A DNA stretch of 20,661 nucleotides from Candidatus Aminicenantota bacterium (GTDB taxonomy: Bacteria; Acidobacteriota; Aminicenantia; UBA2199): positions 8,898,258 through 8,918,918 of the forward strand of contig CP070627.1 of assembly GCA_020355945.1 (NCBI GenBank), given 5' to 3'. Each line of letters opens with the position of its first letter. Within the stretch, counting starts at the first letter, position 1. Of the stretch, positions 15,918 through 20,661 are shown piece after piece. Made by a program: the position numbers and the translations under genes. The notes under the pieces were generated by a model. The model ran no database searches and had not been told where the DNA came from. It saw nothing but the letters and a program-made list of their open reading frames with translations.

Positions 15918-16048
15918 GCCTCCGGCGGCCAGGGGGCTAGAGCATTGCGCATGGCGCATGGCGCATAGCGTATGTGGCAAAGCACTTTGCCATTTTAGGC
16001 TCCCCTCGCCGAGGGGCCCCTGGACCTCCCGCAAAAGCTTTTTATTAA
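15918..16048 (+). repeat. Complete bounded repeat element with microrepeat interior
   Basis: It starts with GCCTCCGGCGGCCAGGGGG (15918-15936) and ends with CCCCTGGACCTCCCGC (16017-16032) plus AAAAGCTTTTTATTAA. CCAGGGG near the start can pair with CCCCTGG near the end to close the element. The interior holds four tandem 7-mers (GCGCATG, GCGCATG, GCGCATA, GCGTATG; 15947-15974) and the hairpin CCCCTC-GCC-GAGGGG at 16002-16016. Confidence 0.7.
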
Positions 16049-16131
16049 GCCCACAGGGCATTTTTAGGGTGCCCTCGCCGATCGCTGTCCTGATTTTAGG
16101 ACACTTTTTGTTATTTTCATTGGTATTTATA

Positions 16132-16160
16132 TTGCATTCTTACGTATAAGATAATATACT
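16132..16160 (+). promoter_or_regulatory. Sigma70-like promoter of the 1054-aa/VWA operon
   Basis: TTGCAT at 16132-16137, a 17-nt spacer and TATACT at 16155-16160 form a good promoter. The leader is only about 12 nt and contains AGGAG at 16169-16173, five bases before the GTG start. No terminator separates the two downstream genes. Confidence 0.65.
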
Positions 16161-16178
16161 AATTGAACAGGAGTTGTT

Positions 16179-19100
16179 GTGAGAATGATTAAGCGCATCG
16201 CGGCAGGAGGACTTTTATTTTTTTTAATACTCCAGGTAGATCTCATGCCGGCAGCACAGGTTAAGCTGCCCGGGAGCCTTGTCAACTTTATATCTTATTT
16301 GAAATCCTACTCAGCTACGGAAAAAAATTTTATTTATTATTTGAATGATACCCTGCTTTTTGAACAAATGCCCGACCTGGAAAAAATAAGGGAAAGGGCA
16401 CTGCAAGGTGTGATCAATTTGAGACAGAGACAGGAGATCTTTCGAGGAACACGTAAACTCTATAAAAACAACCTTAAAATGACATTGAATCACAGGATTA
16501 AACGAATCGTATCCAGCCATCGGACATTAAAAGAATACCTGGCTCAGCTCACCAAAGACCCGGAAAAACCTGTTTCCCTGGATTTAAACCACCCGCAAGA
16601 ATACCTTGAGGCTGAGTTATTACTCAAATTAACAGGACTTATGGTGCAGAAGGATTCAACACATGGTTACCGATTAAAGGAAACCTACTCAGCCCCTGAT
16701 TTTGAACCCAATCATTACTATCAGTTGTTGGGCATCAACCCCTGGACCCTGGAAAAAAAGCTCAACCAAACCCGACGGTTTGACCTGGAAATGCGTGAGT
16801 TTGAGGTTACTATCCCCTGGGATTTTGATTTTTTAAGACAAATAACCGGCCTGGAAATCAACCCTGACTCATTTGCGGAAATCCTGACTCAAGATAAACG
16901 TTTCCAGTTATTCCTGGGGATTCTCTACCGGCTCTCAGATAAAGAGATCAATTATATCAGCGGGCTGGGCCCGGATTTTGCTGCCTGGAAGAAGATCTAT
17001 AGTAATAATAAATTTTTATGCGGTATGTTTATTTTGTCTCATGCCCTGCGAGTAAAAAACAACCGGTTACAATTTCCCGGGGACCCGGACCCCAACGCTG
17101 CCCTTTTTTGGAAAAAATCAGTTGGGATCGATTATCTCCAATACCCCCTCCAATTCCTGGAACAACTGGCGGTTAAAGATGGTGGAAAACTCAATTATTT
17201 CTATGTTTTTACTTTTTTTCTCCCCGGAGAGATGCAAAAAGCTGTCCTGTTTAATTTCGATCATCAAAAGTTTCGAGAAATTTACTACCTGGTGGAACTG
17301 GATAAGAAAGAAAAAATAAGAGGATTGGAAATACCTGTATTAAAGAATTTGGGTTTTTTTACTTTGATTTATGCCCTGAAAACTCACGGTGGTGAAATCA
17401 TATTTCCCGGTGGTATCGATGCCTGGACAAATGCTGTTGGCGCACCTGGAAACAGTTGGTTTGCTTTATTGAAACATTTATTAACTACTTCAAAGAAAAA
17501 CCACAGTTTAAACCGTTTCATTCCCATCTATTCCAAATTTTTCCATCGCCGGGAAATTTTAATCGAGGAAGTTATCCGGGCCTTTTATGAAAATTACCTT
17601 GAATACAATGTGGTGATAGATTTTATTGAGAAAATTCCCCTTAAAAAACCCAAAACAGTTTTAGCATTGCTGTTTTGGGCAAAATCTCTTGAAAATGCGG
17701 ATATATCTAAGCGAAAAAAAGAAGCCGTTATTGCTGTATTTCAATCCCTTTTGGAGATTCTTTCCCAAAAGGCCAGGACCATGCCGACTCAATACCCCTA
17801 CGATCAATTGGTAGAGGAATTGATACAAATACCCCTGTCCGGGGCTTCGTTATATGATGGAGTTTTCCGGTTTTTTGCCAGCCGCCTGGATATTGATTTA
17901 ACCGGGTCCTGGGCGGATCAATCTTTCTGGGATTTTCTCTTACCCGCTAACCTGGAAGTTGTGGTATACAACCAGGCTTATCAATTGGAGACCGCACCGA
18001 TTTTAAAGAAAGAGATAGCAAAGGCGTTGGAGAGCCAATCATCAACCAGTTTATCCCACCTGGTAAAAATTAACCGTTTGCTGGAGGCTTTACAGGCTTC
18101 TAACTCAGACCGCCAACATAAAAAAATCGGGAAACAATTATTTGGATTGTTCCAACAGCTTTCCCTGGCAGAGGAGATAGACGAAAACCTTTCACAGCAG
18201 TTGAGAGATATTCTGGAAACCCATGCCAGTGACAGACTGTTTGAAAACCTGTACCGGCTGGTCTCCAAAAAATTAAAAAAAGCCCCGCAGTCGGAGATCG
18301 ATAAGCTGGTTGAAAAAATAAAGTCGGAGAGTTTACTCCAGGAACTGGAGCATTATCTTTTAACCTGTATTTATGCGGTTACGCTAAAAAATTCAAAGCT
18401 CCAGGTATTTCTCAATCCCAATTTGACACGGTTCCATGATTTTTCTTCGCATCAAGGGAAGACCCCCTGGAATCACAGCGGCATTTCTCAGCGGTTGGGA
18501 AACCTTGCCGCTTATCACCTGGAAGGGGGATTGTCACGATTAAATATTACCCTGGCCTTTCCCTACAGTGAATTTACCTTTGGCAGGGAGATCGGCTATA
18601 ATTCCACCCAGGGTGTACCGATTATTTTCAACCACCTGGACCTTTTCCCTGGTCCGTTGATCTACCGGGCCCAGGAATATAACGGGCTTTTGGTAAAATT
18701 TGCCGAAGAATTACTGCAACAATCATGGGAAAATCCCACCCTTAAAGAGGCGTTGAAGCATGAATTGATGACCATGACCGCCGGGTATCATTACCGGACC
18801 GTCATGCATCAATTGGAGAAACCAAAAGCAAATCCAAAAACTAAATTCAATCAACCTATACTCTATTTCAGTGAACTCCAGCGGTTAGGAGAAGTTTTTT
18901 TTAAAAAAAGAAAATTTATTGAGCGGTTTTCACAAAACCGGCGATTGGAAGCCTTTAGGGAACCTTTGCTTTACCAGGCGGTCCAGGAGGAGATGAACCG
19001 ACTTGGTTCTATTTATTATCATACCTTTGGCACTCTCAAACCTTACCGGTATTCTCTTTTCCCCCAGTCTTTGTCCCTTGTTTTTGAATCCCATTGGACT

Positions 19101-19343
19101 TGTGCGGAAATGATCGATGAGCTCAAAGTAAAAGCCGCTTATATTTTTTATTTGAGAAAAATGCCGCCGCAGCTCCTGGGAGGTATCGTATACCGGTATG
19201 TTTTTCTCGCGGCCGACTTTCTCTTTCGAAACTCAAGGATCGATTACCACAGTACCTATTTCATGTACAGCGTATTCAATTATTTGTATTTACACCAGAT
19301 ATATAATGATTTGAGAAAACAAGGAATTTTGAGGATAAAATGA
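16179..19343 (+). CDS. Large exported protein of unknown function (1054 aa)
   Basis: I do not recognise a family. The N-terminus (MRMIKRIAAG, then GLLFFLILQVDLMPAAQ) is a clear Sec-type signal peptide, with a likely cleavage after a residue near 24-27 (MPAAQ). The mature region has no further obvious membrane helix, few Cys residues, and is dominated by helical, aromatic-rich and basic segments. A more beta- or loop-like block lies at about 745-840 (around LNPNLTRFHDF, GREIGYNSTQG, IFNHLDLFPGP). A terminal helical part is rich in Tyr and Phe (YHSTYFMYSVFNYLYLHQIY). The predicted start is GTG 16179 with AGGAG five bases upstream; ATG 16185 is the alternative. Its stop overlaps the VWA gene's start (ATGA at 19340-19343), so the two are translationally coupled and probably work together in the periplasm or at the cell surface. 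No catalytic motif could be identified. Confidence 0.85.
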   Translation: MRMIKRIAAGGLLFFLILQVDLMPAAQVKLPGSLVNFISYLKSYSATEKNFIYYLNDTLLFEQMPDLEKIRERALQGVINLRQRQEIFRGTRKLYKNNLKMTLNHRIKRIVSSHRTLKEYLAQLTKDPEKPVSLDLNHPQEYLEAELLLKLTGLMVQKDSTHGYRLKETYSAPDFEPNHYYQLLGINPWTLEKKLNQTRRFDLEMREFEVTIPWDFDFLRQITGLEINPDSFAEILTQDKRFQLFLGILYRLSDKEINYISGLGPDFAAWKKIYSNNKFLCGMFILSHALRVKNNRLQFPGDPDPNAALFWKKSVGIDYLQYPLQFLEQLAVKDGGKLNYFYVFTFFLPGEMQKAVLFNFDHQKFREIYYLVELDKKEKIRGLEIPVLKNLGFFTLIYALKTHGGEIIFPGGIDAWTNAVGAPGNSWFALLKHLLTTSKKNHSLNRFIPIYSKFFHRREILIEEVIRAFYENYLEYNVVIDFIEKIPLKKPKTVLALLFWAKSLENADISKRKKEAVIAVFQSLLEILSQKARTMPTQYPYDQLVEELIQIPLSGASLYDGVFRFFASRLDIDLTGSWADQSFWDFLLPANLEVVVYNQAYQLETAPILKKEIAKALESQSSTSLSHLVKINRLLEALQASNSDRQHKKIGKQLFGLFQQLSLAEEIDENLSQQLRDILETHASDRLFENLYRLVSKKLKKAPQSEIDKLVEKIKSESLLQELEHYLLTCIYAVTLKNSKLQVFLNPNLTRFHDFSSHQGKTPWNHSGISQRLGNLAAYHLEGGLSRLNITLAFPYSEFTFGREIGYNSTQGVPIIFNHLDLFPGPLIYRAQEYNGLLVKFAEELLQQSWENPTLKEALKHELMTMTAGYHYRTVMHQLEKPKANPKTKFNQPILYFSELQRLGEVFFKKRKFIERFSQNRRLEAFREPLLYQAVQEEMNRLGSIYYHTFGTLKPYRYSLFPQSLSLVFESHWTCAEMIDELKVKAAYIFYLRKMPPQLLGGIVYRYVFLAADFLFRNSRIDYHSTYFMYSVFNYLYLHQIYNDLRKQGILRIK

Positions 19344-20512
19344 TAAGAGAAAAGTTTTTTACATCAATTATTATTGTTTTGCTGCTCACGGTTACGTTTA
19401 CATCATCCCTGGGTCATGCGCAGCCAGCGCAAGGACCGGGAGTGGTTTTCCTTTCTCCAAAGCAAGATGCGCTGTGGACAGGGAAGCAGCAAATAAAAAT
19501 TGAGTTGATAGACATCAACCCCGAAGAAGTCCGGTTAGTGGAATTGTACCTGGATGGGCGACTGTTAAAGGAATTTGCCGGTCCTCCTTATATCTTGACT
19601 CATCAATTTGGCACAGAGGGGCAAAATCGAACTCTTAAAGTCGTGGTTCGAGACGAGGCATTAAAGCTGCTGGCGGCAGCAGCGCTAAAATCCTACCAGG
19701 TGCATCAATCTCATAAAGTAGAAGTACAGCGGGTGTTGGTACCTGTGGTGGTAAAAGACAAAAAGGGAAACTATGTGCGGGGGCTAAAAAAAGAGGACTT
19801 CCTCCTGTCATCCGACGGAAAACCTATAAATATCTCTTATCTCAGCACCAGAGGGACTGAACGATTTAACATGGTCCAGGTGATTGATGTCAGTTATTCC
19901 ATGCGGGATAAAATTCATGATGTTCTCCTGGCATCCCAGGACTTTGCAACGGAATTAATGACTGAAAGGGACAGGGCAACCTTTGTGTTCTTTAACCAAA
20001 GGGTTTACGATCACATGGGCTTTACCAGCAATTTGTCCGAGCTGGTTGAACGGTTGGATTTACGTGCGCCGGTAATGGGCGGCACTGCTCTTTACGATGC
20101 CGCGGCCTATACCCTCAACTTGATGAGCAAAACCCCTGGCTGGAACATCATGGTTATCTTTTCCGATGGGGGTGACAATAGTTCGTACATTGATCCCTTT
20201 TCACTGGTAAACAAGGTCAAAAAGTCACCTGTGGTCATTTATGCTATTGATAACCGGCACAGTGGATTTAATAATGTACTGGGAGAGATTTGTTCGTTAA
20301 CCGGGGGTATGTTGTTTCCCTTGATGGATGCAAGAAAAACCAATAAGGTATATGAAAAAATCAGGGAAGAGATCAAGGCACAATATATTCTCTATTTCAA
20401 CCCGGGAAGCAGTGGTGGTCCCCGGACTTTCAAACGCTTTCATTCTTTGTCTGTCAGAGTTAAGAATCATGATGATTACGACATTCGCGCTATCAAGGGG
20501 TACTATTATTGA
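19340..20512 (+). CDS. Exported VWA-domain protein (acidobacterial VWFA-related type)
   Basis: This 390-residue protein begins with a signal peptide (hydrophobic core IIIVLLLTVTF, residues 10-20; likely cleavage after GHA at 25-27). Next is an Ig-like beta segment (33-105; VVFLSPKQDALWTG ... LYLDGRLLKEFAGPPY), a linker (VQRVLVPVVVKDKKGNYVRG, 129-148), and a von Willebrand factor A domain (about 178-350). The metal-ion-dependent adhesion site is complete: DVSYS (183-187), T249 in GGTAL, and D276 in FSDGGD. The order and the C-terminal HSLSVRVKN match the VWFA-related proteins typical of Acidobacteriota. VWA domains with an intact MIDAS bind protein ligands through a divalent cation; the obvious candidate partner is the overlapping 1054-aa protein, which is an inference. 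The TGA stop lies inside the 5' arm of a hairpin. Confidence 0.88.
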   Translation: MIREKFFTSIIIVLLLTVTFTSSLGHAQPAQGPGVVFLSPKQDALWTGKQQIKIELIDINPEEVRLVELYLDGRLLKEFAGPPYILTHQFGTEGQNRTLKVVVRDEALKLLAAAALKSYQVHQSHKVEVQRVLVPVVVKDKKGNYVRGLKKEDFLLSSDGKPINISYLSTRGTERFNMVQVIDVSYSMRDKIHDVLLASQDFATELMTERDRATFVFFNQRVYDHMGFTSNLSELVERLDLRAPVMGGTALYDAAAYTLNLMSKTPGWNIMVIFSDGGDNSSYIDPFSLVNKVKKSPVVIYAIDNRHSGFNNVLGEICSLTGGMLFPLMDARKTNKVYEKIREEIKAQYILYFNPGSSGGPRTFKRFHSLSVRVKNHDDYDIRAIKGYYY

Positions 20513-20530
20513 TGGGTTTTCATCCATCAA
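20509..20530 (+). terminator. Hairpin over the VWA stop codon
   Basis: TTGATGG (20509-20515) pairs with CCATCAA (20524-20530) around GTTTTCAT. The stop TGA (20510-20512) is in the first arm. No T tract follows, so intrinsic termination is uncertain. Confidence 0.4.
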
Positions 20531-20575
20531 ATCTCTAATCAACCTGGAAAAACAACCAATACGTTTTCTTTGCAG

Positions 20576-20613
20576 TTCGAGTAACTCTCGAAACTACGTT
20601 AGCCACGTTAGCC
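20576..20613. repeat. Small dyad and 9-nt tandem repeat at the right edge
   Basis: TTCGAG-TAACT-CTCGAA (20576-20592) is a 6-bp stem. It is followed by two tandem copies of ACGTTAGCC (20596-20604, 20605-20613). The final 149 nt otherwise show no gene; the meaning of these motifs is unknown. Confidence 0.4.
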
Positions 20614-20661
20614 AATCAGTTTCAGTTTTCTCAACGATAAAATATTTTTATTAATACCGGT

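Larger units (their letters stand above)
15829..16178. other. 350-nt divergent intergenic region
   Basis: It separates the PLP enzyme (leftward) from the 1054-aa gene (rightward). It contains the PLP-enzyme promoter elements, a bounded repeat copy with GCGCATG microrepeats (15918-16048), and short hairpins: CCCCTC-GCC-GAGGGG (16002-16016), GCCC-ACA-GGGC (around 16049-16059), and TGTCCT/AGGACA (16086-16103) with CTTTTTGTTATTTT after it. It ends with the promoter at 16132-16160. No coding sequence is supported. Confidence 0.6.

Noticed and set aside
16086..16115. TGTCCT/AGGACA hairpin followed by CTTTTTGTTATTTT as a terminator
   Set aside because: It looks like an intrinsic terminator, but no gene is transcribed rightward into it; it lies upstream of a promoter. 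Kept only as part of the spacer description.

Overview
This 20.7 kb window is bacterial chromosomal sequence of middling, slightly AT-leaning composition. It carries twelve protein-coding genes separated by repeat-rich spacers. No rRNA, tRNA, transposase, integrase or CRISPR array was found. The gene set suggests an uncultured Acidobacteriota-like or Aminicenantes-like bacterium: an exported 'VWFA-related' protein with an N-terminal Ig-like segment, a membrane-anchored Ser/Thr kinase with a long TPR tail, a very large duplicated FtsX/MacB permease, and a Uma2 nuclease. That placement is an inference from gene style, not a proven identification.

Layout. Position 129-2387 (+) is an AT-rich SIR2-like NADase-fold gene, a candidate stand-alone defence effector. 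Position 2497-3498 (+) is a canonical glycolytic GAPDH. A 525 bp hairpin-rich spacer follows, then an 807-residue FtsX/MacB permease (4024-6447, +). A complete copy of a bounded repeat element separates it from a Tat-signal-bearing alanine racemase-fold protein (6732-7955, +). Next come a small XRE-type regulator (8220-8675, +) and a Uma2 family nuclease (9040-9600, +). Convergent to these is an AAA/DUF4143 ATPase (9717-11042, -), followed by the kinase-TPR gene (11195-14485, -) and a Cys/Met-metabolism PLP enzyme (14650-15828, -). A divergent spacer then leads to a two-gene unit on the plus strand: a 1054-residue exported protein with no recognisable domain (16179-19343), overlapping by ATGA with a VWA-domain protein (19340-20512).

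Expression signals are unusually readable. Seven genes have sigma70-like promoters with 17-18 bp spacers, including a perfect TTGACA-N17-TATAAT in front of the DUF4143 ATPase. The kinase promoter sits so close to its ATG that the mRNA is predicted to be leaderless. Several stop codons lie inside hairpins.

The spacers hold at least two dispersed repeat families. One has fixed ends (CCTCCGGYGGCCAGGGGG at one end, CCCGCAAAARCTTTT at the other) and a variable interior. It appears in four or five spacers, and one copy supplies the Shine-Dalgarno of the racemase. The second is an 89-nt ACAAATTACAA-rich sequence present twice. The most interesting candidates for a second look are the 1054-aa/VWA pair, the SIR2-like effector, the bounded repeat family, the exported racemase with an altered Met-Asp motif, and the kinase with a strict 46-residue TPR array.
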